DNA of 64,000 nucleotides from Rotaria sp. Silwood1 (GCA_905250075.1 CAJNOP010000090.1:650116-714115); one strand, 5' to 3'; positions 7,850-23,161 are shown, counted from the first letter of the stretch. Program-made: numbers and translations. Notes: generated by a model from the letters alone, not told the origin.

Positions 7850-10447
7850 AGCCGGACTTGGGTGACAAAAAACAATCTGACACCAACGATTTTTTAATAC
7901 CGAATTACTAGCGTTTAATACAATCTTAAGATACAACTATAACTTTAACATAACTGCATTCTCTCCCAATTTTTATATGATTCAAGCTCAAAGGAACTCA
8001 TGCAGGCATCTACACTGTAAATATTATTTTTGTGACAATAGAATCAAAACTAATTATAGGACAATAGTTTTCTAAGTAGGATATTGCATAATGATCTCAT
8101 TCTATAGGATTTTCTAAAAAGGTTAACAAAAAATAAAATCTCAGTCATTCTACAGTACTTCAAGTGGTCTTCACTATCTTTTCATCATATTACCAGAGGC
8201 TTTTCTAATATTTTATTCCGTGTACTTTCATCAGAAAACGTAATTCCAAATGATCTCCATCAACTGGAATAATAAATCCATTGTTTTCAAAAAATTTGAA
8301 AAAAACACTATTTTGAATTCTCTTCGAGGCCATGTTGATTTCGTTACTGACTCTTTTTTTGAAAATCAGTGGGGGTTTGAGTGTGAATGTATGTGTGTGA
8401 CTTGATCAAAATAGATCTTTTTCTATACTTACTGAAGCAAATCTTGAAACTGTTTTTAACTGAACGTTTAAATAAAAAATTTCCAACAATCATCATATGG
8501 AACATGACATTTCCTACTTGAATTCTTTCAATTTTTAAACAAGTCCATTATTTGTTTAGTCATCAACTACCCATGCTGCAATGAACAGTCGAAAATCGGT
8601 AGTTAAACGCAGTTCTTCTGCTTGATTTCTTTTAATATTTCACTCCATGAGAATTGTCGAATTTCTATCCAAATCATACCTGCTCATAATTACGAGCGCA
8701 CTGAAACTGTTTGTATCAGCTGCATTAGGTTTTTTAACTTATTTTTCAACTTTGCTTGCTGATTGAAGCTGATGTCTCAAAAATAATCATTACTTTAAAG
8801 ACTCAATCAATAGGATGAAGTGTAATGCCATCCGTTGACATAATTCACTAAGGCTTATTAAAGTCAACTTTTTAATCCAGAGCTTCGCGAGTTGATTTTC
8901 TATTTCTCTACTTCAAGCGATGTACACATTATAAGTTGTCATTTTCTATCGCTATGATTTCGAGCGGAAAATTAGAAAATACTCGTTCAAACTGAAGAAG
9001 AAAACTTCATGAGCGAACTGATACCATTCATTTTCTGATATCTAGTATGACATTCTATATCCTTACAGAAATCTACCTAAAAGGATTATTTTTTTTTATG
9101 GAGTTTAAACTTAAATGTATATTTGAACTCGAATGAAAATATTGGGCTTTTTCTTCCAGACACCATATACGAAGTAAGACGAGGACCTATTTTTTGACAA
9201 AGATAAATTACTAAAGTTACCAACATTATATAAATGAGACATAAAAATTGAAACATTTGTATATTTATATTAAGAAAATTGAATGCAATATGAATCTGAA
9301 AATATTCGATTTCTTCTCATACTCTCATTTCATGTTATAAGACATGATCAGAAAGTAAATATGCAGTAAAGAAAAATACATCTATAGCTTAAATTAAAAA
9401 GTATATCTGCAGTATATTCCTTTATTCCTAGTATATGCAAAAGATAAAAGTACTATTCACTAGTAAGTATTTCACATATAAAATTTTGGCTAATATCACA
9501 CTACTTGGTTCAATACTTTATTATCTTCTCAACCAAATTGTGACTCTTTTGCTTTTGTGTTCTTCAAAAATTAGGCATTATTCAGATGTTACAAAATAAA
9601 TAAATAAGTACAAATTTAAAAATTCATCGTGTAATAGTTTTCTCAACAATAAAGCAAATCAAAATAACGTTTGTGCTGATATCATCAAAGTTGACTTATT
9701 ATTTTCATTATCCATGTTATCAATTTTTCGGTGTTTCTGCAGCATACGCACACAACGTTATCCACAAATAAATTTTTCCATTATAAGATCAAGCAAGTTA
9801 ATGTATGATCAAAGTAATTAGTGAATAGATTATGTATATTCTGTAGAAGAACCAATTTATCATTAAAACTAATAGTTCGAACGGTTTAGTTCTTCTTTTA
9901 TCAAGTTGTTTTTCCAATCATCTGCCTATTAAATTAATTTTTCCAGTCTTGAAAAGATCGATTTCAATTCAAAGAAGTCGATTTTGATATACCACAGTAT
10001 ATTGAGTCACATGGCGCCACACTTTCTTCTCTTGGTTAATTCTTCTAGCTAATAAGTGTTTTCATGGCGTCATCCTTAATAATTAATCAAACTCAAAGGC
10101 TAACCAACAACAGTCGATCTAGTTGCTACAGACGGCTTGAGCCCGTTCAGAGTTCTGAGAGGATGCGATTTTGACAGAAATCGAACATTTTTGTAAGTGT
10201 TTAAAAATAGTTATGCATTAACACAAAGATAATTAAGCAGAAGAACTGCAGTTAATTGATAGTTTGAGCGACATGGATACACTCTGTTATGGTATGCATC
10301 ATCGATTTCCTTATCTCATTCAGCATATGTTTTTTACTGCATCTTTGCTTTGAGTACATTCGCATTTAACATTCTGTTCACTAACTTCTAAAAGTTCACA
10401 CTGTATTCTTTTACAACTTTATTTATATTAATAAATAATGAGATTTT
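7850..10447. other. intergenic, no recognised feature
   Basis: About 2.6 kb of AT-rich DNA between the transporter relic and the 3' end of the decarboxylase gene. There are no open frames with recognisable motifs, no tRNA-like B box and no long repeat that I could see. The last 60 bp hold the decarboxylase 3' region with AT-rich, polyadenylation-like sequence on the minus strand. Confidence 0.4.
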
Positions 10448-12325
10448 TCAATTATTTAAACATGAATATTCGGATAAGTTTAAAAGTTCATCAGCCAATT
10501 GAATCAATTGTTCCATAAATTTATCCATGTCCGATATTTTAGTTCGATGATTCGTAATACACATCCTCAATGCAAATTTATGATTATCAATAGCAATAGG
10601 GGATACAACTGCTATTCCACGTTCTTGAATAGTAACTAACAGTTGTTTATTTAATTTATTCAACATCTCCAAATCGATATCATTTGAACGTGATACAATA
10701 CATCGAAAGCAAACTATATTCAATGGACCTGTTGCCAATACTTCAAATTTATTTGAATGCTGTTCGATTAATCTGACAAGGTATTTAACTTGATCAACAT
10801 TTTGCTCCATAATTTGACCAAGTTTTTCAATGCCGTATGTTTTTAACGTCATCCAAACTTTTAGTGATTTCATGCCTCTTGATAATTCTAAACCATAATC
10901 ACTAAAAAATACTTCACCTTCACTTGGTGTTATGCCACCATCCATTAAAGTTAAGTATGAAGCAGCTGGTTGAGTAAATGTTGACTTATGTAATTGACCA
11001 TGACGAATAAGAATGCAACCACATTCATATGGAACAAATAGCCATTTATGAAGATCAAATGCAATAGAATCAGCATGTTCAAAACCATTGAATAAAGGAC
11101 GAAGACGTTTTGAACAACGAGCTACAGCTCCAATAGCACCATCAATATGAAACCAAAGATCATTCGGACGACGAGCACATATATCAGCTAGACCTTTAAG
11201 ATCATCTATAGCACCAGTGGTAACTGTACCTGCACTACCAACAATAAAACCACATGAATGTGGATCAAGAACTGCTTCTAAAGCCTAAAATAATATGGAT
11301 ACTACAAGTGAGTCATTTGGTTATAATTTGCAATACTATACCTTTAAATCAATTTGTCTTTCAGAATTTGTTGAAATAAAAATAATATTTTCTTTGCCAA
11401 TATTAAGAAGATCAACTGCTCTAATAAGGCAATTATGCGCTTCTTTTGAACAATAAACTTTCATTGTTCGATTACAAAATTTTTTTTTGGCAACAGCCAT
11501 GGCTATTATTGTTGCCACTGATGTACCACTAACAAGTACACCTGAACTTGTATCATCATTGGGAAAATCCATTAATACTTTTAACCATGATAAGACTTGC
11601 CGTTCTATATAGATACTTGCTTGATGACCACCCCACGACATTGTATTCATTGTTCCAGTTATGAACTCAGCCAAAGCTCCTATTGGCGTACCTGTACCTT
11701 GAACATAACCCCAAAAATGTGGATGAATATTGCCCACAGGATAAGGAAGAACAAGAAAATTCACTTCATCATAAACTTCAAATAGTGATTGACCTTTCAA
11801 TGGAATATCAGTCTGTGCAATAGCTTTTCTTACTGTTAATGGCATTGGATTCCATACAGGTCGAAGACGAACATCACGTAGATAATTTATCATATCATTC
11901 ATTATTTGATGACCTAATGATCGAATTTCAGTCCAATCAAGAGGATCTAATGAGATCTCATCCGGCTTTTTATCATCACTAAACAACAAATGTTGAAATT
12001 CAATTTTAAATATCAATACTTTTGTGCGAGTTTTTTCATGACCAAAATATATTTGCAATGATATTTGAAGATATCTTGAATTTGTAACACAAATATTAGA
12101 TTTCGCTGTAATCAACACATCACATAATAAATCGTACAATTCAGCTGTTGTTTCACATAGTTTGTGTGTAATCATGGAACATTGATTGTTATTCAATAAG
12201 ACATCATACGTCAATATGTGGTTATGATAAAGTTCAATTTTAAGATGATCATTAAAATCTTCTATGAGTTCAATTGAATACCCATCATTTAACTCATAAA
12301 TAGTTTTTTCATTGGAACCAACCAT
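10448..12325 (-). CDS. group II PLP-dependent amino-acid decarboxylase
   Basis: Two exons: 12325-11342 and 11284-10448, with a 57-nt GT-AG intron and a phase-0 join at Asp-Leu-Lys|Ala-Leu-Glu. The 606-aa product belongs to the aromatic-amino-acid/glutamate decarboxylase fold. Motifs seen: NIHPHFWGYVQGTGTP, a Gly-Gly-His-Gln near the cofactor loop, GTSVATIIA, HIDGA with the cofactor Asp near 376, and DLHKW with the Schiff-base Lys near 408. The family normally starts around the WNPMPLTVRKAI region. Here some 130 residues precede it, rich in Asp, Leu and Ile, without a recognised domain. The HPHFWG...GTGTPIG block looks more like bacterial decarboxylases than animal AADC, so horizontal origin is possible. 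Substrate unknown. Confidence 0.9.
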
Positions 12326-15300
12326 GTGATGGTATTATATAAAGTTTGAATTGTTTGCTCGAATTGGAAATGACAACTAACAAGAAAAATATGTTCTTTT
12401 AAGTGAATTATGTCAATATAAACTTATAGATAATGCTGATACTATTTAACATAATTCAAAAAATAAAATATTAAGGCAACCCAGTTAGACAAACAATAAA
12501 AAGCAAATCTTAAGCACGCATCGAAATTGTGATGAAAATAAAATCGTAAATAGCGCAAATTGTCATGCCTTCAAAACGTATTGAAATGTGCGCTTTGTAT
12601 GATTTCATTTTCGTTCAAAGAGTTTAAAACGTTTTTATTCGGTTGATTTTCAAAACTGAATGTATATTTCTAGAAAGAACAGTCATATTTCATAGGCATT
12701 GGTTACTTGAAGTATAGTTTAGATAAATCGTTATTAAATTCAATCTGATTCCCATCTTCTAATAAGTGACTTATTAGTGTGGTTTTGATCAGTATAAGTG
12801 TAAATCAAATTGAAAACTGAGAAGACTTTAATATTTGATATAGACTCTTACAATTGAAAATATAACTCATAAGTCATTGTGTATGGATTGTTGTCTCTAG
12901 GGATAGACTCAATTCGAAAACTATGCGTTTGATAAAATATTAAGATATGCAATAAAAATTATTTTACCTTTATGACGCTTATACAACTGCTACAAATTTT
13001 GTGAAAGTGACATATAAAGATCGTTTTATAGGTTTCGGACCATTTTAAGTTTTTTATACTTTTCTAATGTATAAAGTTAGTCAAACATATAATATGTATA
13101 TAATTATAGATATATTTGTAACATCTGAACTATCATCCAACATTGACTATACTCAATTGACACTAATATTAAGAAAGTACTTTATCAGAAAACATGCTTA
13201 AATATATTACTTAAATTTATTTTGTACCACTTTTTTGTCGTAATGAGAAAAATATCAGTCGTACGTTTACTGTCAGTCATTTTTACATTGTTAAGATAAA
13301 AATATAATATAAAACAGAATGAAAAACGATTTTGACAATATTCTTTAAGATTTTACTAATAACGTACTCGCTAAATTTTGATGTTAGTTGAGCACAATCA
13401 AATTTGAATGATAATTTAGATGTTACTTTTAAAAATATATCGTTGACATCTGTTCAACTTTGTTGTGATGGAACGACTTACCCGCTTGTATTTTATTAAA
13501 AGAATGAATATGAATGCATGCAGCACGAACAAAGATAAAGCTAACATGGCATAGAATGAAGAGAGAAAGTGCAAAGATAAGGCCAACACCATATGTAAAA
13601 AGAAAAGAAAAAGATGACTCATTTATAGAAACCAGAGTCCAGAAGTGCTTAAATTTTTTGTACCCTTATCCTACCATACAGATATTGTACTCTAACCTAA
13701 GATTTCCAGTTTTTGGCAGATGTCAACATGAAGTTTTCTTCACTATGTTTCAACACATTTGATTGATTTCCAACGATTATCAAATAAAAAATTATTACTT
13801 ATTTCAAAATTTTCGTAAGAATAAAATGCCATTAACAATGTCACCGTTCAATTCTATCTTCTCTCTTCCAAAACTCTTTCACTTGCACTGAAAATACGTT
13901 CATTCGTGACTGAACTTGCTGGAACTCCCACTAGCCTTTTCCCAACATACTATATTGCGCATAAATCAATGATAATTTGTTTCACCAATTCAATACTGAT
14001 TCTTCATTACCAAAACTTGATTTTACTTTAACATAATGACTAGTATCTTCTAAATCAGGAAGATTTCAGAAATGTTTTCAAAGTTGTTTGCCGAAAAACT
14101 CTTAGCATCATGGAAACACTCTAAGTTTATCATAAACATTTTTTGTATCACCCTTATCCTATCCATCTTGCACGGCCATCTGATCCCAACATATCTATAA
14201 GTATCGCAAATACCCTTGAACATGGGCACGAAGAATAGTGACGGATTCTATCTGTCACGCGTATATATTCCGAAACTTCAAAACAAACCAAAATGGGCTC
14301 AAAACTTTTGAAATGACGCATATGTTATTACAACCTTCTATAGACACTACATATATATGTATTCAACATGACTAAAACCGGTAGTTAATCATTATTTTAC
14401 AATGTCAAATAGAAGAGTAGAAAATGAGCCATTTTTGGTATTTTCTCATTTTTCACATTATCTTGCATCGGTCGAATCCTTATGTCCATGATATGAATGA
14501 GAAGATATACTGATATACCGAAAGTACTAAATTAGTACTACACACATATATAATAAGTCAAATTTTAACTTGTAGTTTTAACAAAGTCAATACCTAACAA
14601 TGATGAAAAATCATGAAAATGGTCATTATTGACCGAATGCTAGTATTTTATGGTACTAAAAAACACATAATGCGCATTGAAAGTTCGTATGATTTTTTTA
14701 CTAAAAGCATTCAGGATAGTGAGGCTTTGAGTTGCTGAAAGTTTCACCTTGACTGATGAAAGTTATCGTAAGCGTGAGAGACTGCCGATGGAAATCCCCT
14801 GCTATTCACTTCTTCTTCATCTCTGCTAAGGTGATCAGCAAAAATTAAAAAAACAATAATTCTACTTGGTTCTAAACAATAAATAGAACAACGAAAGATT
14901 AACATTAAATTACTATTCGATCGCTTTACATGTACTTACGCTACCTATGTCACAGTAAACGATTTTGATGAGAACACTGAAAATCGAAAGATTGACTCGT
15001 ATTCAGTTACTGTCTTGGATGACCAATCTACTATCTATATTAATTCTGAACTGAGTACACGGTAAAAATGCAATAGATTGCCAAAAAATATGTCAAGCTA
15101 TGTATGAATCAAAAAATAGGAAAGGCTAAGAAAAAAGAATTGGTTGATATTATGAGTGAAAGAGAACAATGACACTATCATGCAAAGAATATATGATTGA
15201 CTGGGTGATGTACTCAAACGAATGAAAAGTTAACAGAAATAATACAGAGGGTAAACAAAATAGAACTGCAGAGAAAAACCAAAATAAAATTTATGCATTT

Positions 15301-18300
15301 CAAAATATATATAAATAATTAAGTTGTTTAAATAGACTTTGACGAACTTGAAATAACTTTCGAGACTGATAATGTGACAATATCAAAATTATTCCGAATA
15401 AAGTACTCAAAATACTGCATTATTTTAAAGTGATGATAGCATAGGGGTCTGCGAAGAGCATTGCCAACTGAGATCGAATAAATAAAACTCGTCAAAATGA
15501 GTGTCTTTATTATCGTGTCTTCATCATAACATTTATTTATTGATTTCCTTCTATTTTAGCGAATATTATTTTGAATATCTTATAAAACTGTTTTAAGGTG
15601 CACGCAACACGAAATTTACGTAGTGTTTTTCCTTTTTATGCATGATTTGATAGAACTGAAACTAATGATCAAGAAAAAATGGTTTTTACCTTGTGTAAAG
15701 AGATTTTTCGTCTCGAAAAACACATGGTTTTCAAGTTTTGCGGAAAATTATGTTCTATTTTCTTCTTGAACTTGTGCGAAATCGAACTTGATCGTAAAAC
15801 TCGATGACCGTTGGCGATCCAAATCAGTTCTATCTGCATGTTTATAGGCCGTTTTTGTATATCTATCTATTTTTTTTTGGGTAAGTGCTTACACTATATA
15901 TTTTATCTAATTTAATGCATTGTATTACTAATCACGAAAATATGCATCGTTTTTTCTTGTTTCTTTCAGTTTTTTTTAGAAAAACTAGCAATAAAATTAT
16001 CATATTCGGAATCAGCGTAGAAAACTGGACTAATTGACATACACTATTATCCTTTTTGTTGACTTCAAATTTTTTCCATTTTTCACTAAAAAACATGAAG
16101 GTCAAAGAAAAACTTTGGAAACATACATCAATCGATTCAGTTTTATTTTTGCGCCGATTTCGAATATGATAATCTTATTGCACGAGAATTTATTTTTGAT
16201 AGAGAAAATGGAGAAATGTTGGCAGAATGTGAACTGATTTAACTAAAATTCAATAACAATGATTTTTTCACTTAAAAAGAGAAATTCAATTTATTAGCTT
16301 TTTTATACTCAATATTTGGAGGTGACTTTGAAAATGTAAGTTGGAGAAGTGCAATAAAAATTTAGAGCAGAAAGTTCCGCTAAAACTGAAAACAATGACT
16401 TTTTGTAGAATTGAAAGAACTATTTACAAAAGCTAAAAAACATTTTCTTGATCAATAGATCAAGCCCTATCAAACTATGTATAAAAAAAGAAAAAAAAAT
16501 TATCTATCTGAACAGGCTATGAATGTGGGTGAAACGAGGCATTAAAGCAATACCTGAACATACTCAAATTTTTGTACTCATCTCAAGTATGATATTTGTT
16601 TGAAGTTAAACAAATTACTTTCTGCTCGAAAACTATCGGATATTAGTCAAAAAAGATACAAATTGACTCTGAAGTATAACTATTAAAACAAAAGTGCTTT
16701 GCTAGACATTGAGTTTTAAGTTGAAGATGGTGTTGTTAGAAAAAACACATAAGACTACATATTCGATAGAAAAAGTCTCAATGTTGCGACTGCAGAAACT
16801 ATAACTTCATAAGATTTTTAAAAAATCATTATTTGTAACAACATAATCCAATTGGGACGGTATTTAGCATTTATTGATAGAAAGTTGTGTGAATATCTAA
16901 GAAATTCCTAATGATTCTGAGGGAGAAAAAGAATTCTGCATCTAATGGACCTATTTTATCTAAATCGGATTTTAATGGACGTTTAGATTAACAGTTGTTT
17001 TTTAAAGCTTTCAAAGAGTACGTCAGATATTTTTTATTGGTTGATTATTTATAAAACAAATTGATATTTTTAATCACCATACTTAGCGCTATCAAAGTAT
17101 AAAGGCTTCCAATAGAACCACAATGAAAAAGATTTTTTGAACTCTGAAGACGATTTCGGGTGTGACCAATCGAGACTTGTGAAAAATAAATCAGGGTTCA
17201 ATGTTGATCTTCATGCTAATAAAACTAAGTTTAGGTTCTTTGGGACAATTGGTCTACAATGTAGCACATTGCCTTCAGTGGAACATGAATGTTATGCTTT
17301 ATTAAATATCATAACAAATTGGTTGAAACTTTTCATTCAAAAATCGTGAACAATAAAAAAAACTGAACAACGACCAATGTTTTTCAATCAAAGTCCTCCA
17401 AAGCCAATATTCAATATGAAATGATATGAAATTTTGTGCAAATTTTTTCTCTTTATTATGCTACAAAACAGTGTATTGAGCGAAAATTCTTATTGAATTG
17501 ATTGTTTTACGCTTCTGTTTGCAGGCTGGTAAAACATTCATCCAACCATTTCGTTTCCACCATCATTGGACATATTCAAAGAAAAAAAGAGCAACATTTG
17601 CATAAATATCTATTGATTGGTAAAGTTTAATTCCAAAGAGTTTCTTTTAAAAGAAAAGACAAAATGATACAAAGAGCTGAGAAAAGCTAAATGGGAGCGA
17701 TGTTAGTTTAACGAAAAAGACAATTATTTGTTCAGCATATGTAGACCATTATAAAATGTTCGTCTCATCTTTATAGAATCGGATGATTATTTCAATATTC
17801 TGGAAGGAATCAATATCAATCAATTACTTGAAAAATTTATATGTATACTTTGATGAAAGAAGTTGGTAATAATGCAAAATGCATACTCTTCTAGAAATAT
17901 TGTATTCGGTTTTTGAATCATCTATTTGCCAATCGATTAAAAAGGGATCAATATAGAGGCCATGTTTATTGATAAACAGATGTGTAGGATTTGCATTGTT
18001 CTCATTCCCATCTCTGATGATTAATTGCTTTTTTGCATCGTAAAATATCAATGAATCAAACATTTTTTTTAAACTTTTTTTTCATTAGATAATCGTTTAC
18101 AACAATTTATGTACAAAAATAGAAAATATATGAAAATTTATGCATTATCAATTATCTGTTGAGTATTATCTATAAATTGATGATTTACATGGTTAGTATT
18201 TGTTCATAATAAATGCGTTACTCAGCAACATGCTTACGTTATAAACAGACAAAAAAAAAGAGTGGTTAGAAAAATACAGAAATGCAATCGTTCTGTTCCA

Positions 18301-19704
18301 TCACGTTTTAAAAGATGCTGATTCGATGACAGTCATGTGTACAAAATCACAAAATTGCTTCTCAGTTGAAAATACACACATTTTTTTCGTTCTATCAAGC
18401 AAATATCATCTCCATGCTTCTGTTACATTTTTTTTTCGTCACGTGTTATGTAATCAAAATAACTTGTTTAACTGATTTTTTTTTGTTATTATATCGAATA
18501 CGTATATATTATATAATACGAAAAAACTTTTTATTTGTCTATATTCATACATTACATTTGCAACTGTTATTGCAGTAACTATTTCGTAGATCTTTATTTA
18601 TGTATCTTTATTACATAAAATAAAAATTGTACGAATCAGTTTGAAAAGTCTACCCATCGAGCCATGGTTCATTTTCGATTTGAACAATATGAGATGAGCC
18701 AGTAGTCATATTTTTTTCTGTAATAAGATCGAAAACTTTACATACAAAATAGTGTTAAATATTATCTTGATTGACAAGTGATTCGACGTTGGTAAAATTT
18801 TACGGGAATTTATCAATGAATATATTTTGTACATAATCAATTGACGTATGATCTTACTGGATATTTGATTAAGACAAATTTGAAAATGATTATTGTTTTT
18901 TCAACAACAAGACATGAATAATATGTAAGTGTAAATTTATTTATATGAAATAATAATAAAAAGATTTGGATCTTAACCATATATTGAACATGAAAACAGA
19001 CACAGAATTCCGAGTTCACTCATTCATATACTTTTAACAACAGTAATCGGCACTTATGAGTATTACTTAGGGACTAAAACAAACTCGAGATTCTAGTATA
19101 GACTGAGAATGCTCCAATACACTGTTCTATCCATACAATAAATAAGACTTTCCTATAGCATTACTTTTAGCAATCAGATTTTTATTCTTAAATTCCATTT
19201 GAATAATTAAGTTTTTTGATTGAAATTCTATTGAGCAACATGAAAAGAAGTCTGATCGACTGAATTGAAGTAATATCACAGGAAAAATATGATTACTTGC
19301 ATGACCGAAGTAGTTCACAATGATATATAGTCAACGTCGCATTCATAGTCTGTTCTAAAACTCTAAGACTAACAATTCATTTGGTCCCGTACTTTTCAGC
19401 GTTCAATACTGACGTTGAAAGTATGTGAATGACAAAACATGATAATGATTGAAACCGAGAAATTCGCCTTCGATTCATGTATATTGTTTATCAGCAAAAA
19501 TATGAAATGAATCATGTATTAAGAATAGTCAGCATATAGCTATATAATTTTTATTGTTTAAAGTTAGTTATGACAAAAATAGTTCGATAGTAAACATATA
19601 TATCTCCTATATATTTTTTTCAAATTGAACGACGATAAATATAAATGACCAAAGTTACCTTCGAAAATAGCCTTAATTTTTAAAAACACATCAAAGTTTC
19701 AAAT

Positions 19705-19927
19705 TGTAACGATTATTGACCGTTACACTTCACTTCTTTCTTCTTCTTTTTTCAATGTGACTTCTTCATAGTGTTGACCTAGATAATGTGTTTCTCTTTC
19801 TCTTCTTCTGTGTAACTGATTTGAAAGTGTGTGTGTTTATAGTGATCTAGATACAATTCGAGCAATGAGATAGCTCAATAAACATCATTATCGAGGGCAG
19901 TGATAGAGCTATCCATTCAGTTCCTCA
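19705..19927. repeat. possible solo LTR
   Basis: A 223-bp segment starts TGTAACGATTATTGACCG and ends AGTTCCTCA, giving the TG...CA ends of an LTR. It is less AT-rich than its surroundings and contains AATAAA in a TCAATAAACATC context. Flanks are CAAAT on the left and CAAAA on the right, a 5-bp duplication with one mismatch. No second copy is in the window and no internal retroelement sequence adjoins it, so this rests only on LTR-like ends. Confidence 0.35.
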
Positions 19928-22900
19928 CAAAAGTAAGTTAAGACAAAAGAATATGGTTTTGCTGAGTCATTATCATCACTAATGTATGGCAAAAGTTCTG
20001 GAATATTCTTTCTTTGCAAATATTTGAACAAAAAAAAAATGGTACGTGATCCTCAATTTCCTATCAGAAGACATAGAAATCGATTGTCTATAAACTATTG
20101 TAAGCTTTAGCTGAAAAAGAAATGAAGAAAAAAGTACTTTTCTAAGTTGTGTAACATGATTCATTGAATGACATCTATTTTACACATAATTATGCGTAAT
20201 GTGTTTTTTCTGTTAATAGGAATATTCAGTTTTCAAAATATAATTTGCTATTAGAAAATCCTTGAAAGAATTTATCCATTATGCATAACAGAATATTTTT
20301 TAATATACATTCTTTTGATCAGAAAGTATATCATTGAGAGCAGTGACATTTCTTTATTGATTTACTTGTTTTCAAATAAAATATTCTAGGAATAACATCT
20401 CATATTTAATCGAGTTCGTTTTTATGAAACTCCGTAAAGAATTGATGTAGGTTCTTGTTTGGAACGCAAATAAACCTTTGTAACACGAATCAGCTAGAAT
20501 CATAGTTTGAGCACTCTCAAAGCAATGTATTTTGTTGTCAAACATCAGACAGATGGTTTCTGTTAAGCTAACCACCCGCTCCACCTCTTTTTCCTCTACT
20601 TTTTACACTCCTCTTTTTATCCTCTTTTTTATCAAAAACTAAAGTATACAGAGAAAAACTTAGCATAGATAAATTTTTTCGGCAATAGTAGGTTCATGTA
20701 TGATAGTGAACACTGATTTTTTTTTCTTGTTTTTCTTTTTTACATCGAGAAAATGCGAGTCCTATGAAACTACAATATGCAACTATCTTAGATAGAAAAA
20801 GAACTAAAACGGAATTAAGTTGCAACAAGATAGGCAAACGTAGTGAAAGATGATGAAAAGTAATCGATTGAACTTTGATCGACTATTACAGCATCTAATG
20901 CAGGTAGTAGAGATAATAATAAATTTGATAGATTGTTTGACATCCCTAATTCTATTACAATGTAACGTAAGATAATGGGCGTTGCAAAAGTTCTTGGAAA
21001 AATGTTAGACTGTTATATGTGAACAGAAGGTGAGAGGAAGCTAACTCGTGTTTTTTTAGATAGAGCTTGGTTACTACTCTGGCAGGACACGTTTCGAAAA
21101 CTTCTATTCATACATTAGTAGACAAATCAATTCGATTTTTCTGAAACTGCTAAAAAGGTACTATAAATTTATACAATTTTGCTATTGATTTCTTCGAAAA
21201 AAATTCAATATCTTGCCTTAGATGCAACATTTTGGACTCCTTTTTACACATTATACAAAATGATATAAGTTTTTGCCACAAGCAAACTATTGAAAAACTT
21301 GATTGTTATCATTTACTGTTGGCAGGAAAAACTAATTTTCTCGGTCTTGGAAATTTATGTGTATCAATGATTTCAAACTCTTATCACTTTAAATATCCGT
21401 TTTCACAAGCAATTACAGTAAGATCAACTACACCAGATCGAGCTTTTCGCGAGCTAGAAAAATGTTGGAAAAACCTTACTAAATTCTTTTTTTCTAAATT
21501 AATTAGATATCTGAAACCGAAAATCTTACTGTTACAGAAAGTTCCACAATTTATGCCGACATAATTTTGAGAATGTGAGTCTCGATAAAGAAAGTTTTGC
21601 TTAGGCTGAAATTTTCTCTGGGTGATCTTTGAGTAATCACACAGCATAGAAGTTATTTTAGGTCACATACACATGTCTTTGTTTACATATACAATGTGTT
21701 TGCTGTTACAAATATTTGCAACCTGCTTTTTAGAAGGTTTATCAAAACCGAATAAATTTTGCTACTAGTGTATGAATATAAGTCTGTGAAACATATTTTT
21801 TTTGAAAGTAGAAACCAAGTTTTATCTAACAAAAAAAGAATTAGCTTTTTATCACCTTCTATTCAAATACAACAAAATCTGACATTTTTCCAGAAACTTT
21901 TGCAACACGCGTTATATTTAAAGCCATTACCAAACAGAGATTAATAAGGGATCAGTTTTACGATGTTGAAGTTTTCCCTTCACTTTGAGTGTGTTTTTTT
22001 ATGATTTGAGGATTGAAATAAGACCCTCCTACTTTTCCTCTTTTTTATTTTCATATTGATTCGCTTTATTCCTCCTTTTTCACGAATTCTCAGTGGAAGA
22101 CCAGCTTAAGTATAAATAGGTTTTTGCCAAATACTTACTAATAATTTTCAAAATAGGTTTGACGTGGAGTCCAATTACAAGTGTGAAATCTCTTAGCTAT
22201 CTGCTTTTTATTTGAAACAGTCTTGAGAACAGAAATAATTTGTGTGAACAATGAATGCCAATTTATGAATACTAGATCCGAGCTTATAGATAATTTTTGC
22301 GTCATTTTTTTAAACTAAATCTCATAATGATTTATAAAAAATTAAATTCTTCGTCTTCAGATAGGAAATTTAAGAATATATATTATATTTCTGTGTAAAT
22401 ATTTTGACAAGAAAGAATGTCGAGAAAAATTTGCCATACTCTATATTAGTATAAGTCATGTACGAGTCTATTGTTGCAACGAGCAAAAAGGAAAATGTCC
22501 AAGTTTTACTCAACCATATTAATAGTTTGCAGTTAGCAGTGAAGTAATCCAAATTAAAACGTAACAAATTTTTTTCATTTTTGAATATTTCACTTGTTGC
22601 ATATTTTAAGTAGAAAATATTTGGTGTGTAATTATTTCGTTATGGTTTTTTTTCTATCATTTAAAATCATAATAGACTACATGATGCACGCAGAAATTCG
22701 TATTGATCATGATTCTTGGTGAGATGTTCTGGGCTTCTCGATTGTGACGATGAAATGAAACTTTTATTTGACGCATAAATGCTTTTTTAAACAGTTTACT
22801 GTTTGAATTTCCATTTTAGATTCATTTATTTAAGATAGAAATAATATAATTTGTGTTCTAATTCTCACACGTATAGTGGAAGAGAAAATTTTAAGGGATC

Positions 22901-23151
22901 TTTTATTTTGTCGATGATTTTGTTCAAAATGATTTGTTGAAGCTACTTAAATAGTAATTGTTGAATTTCTCGAGAAGAGATATAAAGCTGCGATGTTAAT
23001 GTTACCATATGTTTTGTTTTATGGGTTTTTTTTCATACTTACAGTTTTATTTCAGTTGACAAAATTTTAAGATACATTTCATATCTCGTTAGTTTTTCAT
23101 TTATAAATAATTATTTTAAAAGTTTTCTATGCATCAATCGATACAGACTTT

Positions 23152-23161
23152 NNNNNNNNNN
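23152..23161. other. assembly gap (10 N)
   Basis: Ten consecutive N. A round length of 10 suggests a placeholder for an unresolved join or an unspanned repeat rather than a measured distance, so continuity across this point is uncertain. Confidence 0.99.

Noticed and set aside
17137..17349. 70-codon plus-strand frame that might be a gene relic
   Set aside because: No recognisable family and no continuation on either side in any frame.
17824..18063. 79-codon minus-strand frame with Asp/Asn/Lys-rich composition
   Set aside because: It looks mildly protein-like, but there is no family resemblance, no flanking exon and no regulatory context.
21232..21564. 110-codon plus-strand frame
   Set aside because: Length is only slightly beyond expectation; Phe/Leu/Lys-rich, no recognisable domain, and another open frame overlaps it on the opposite strand.
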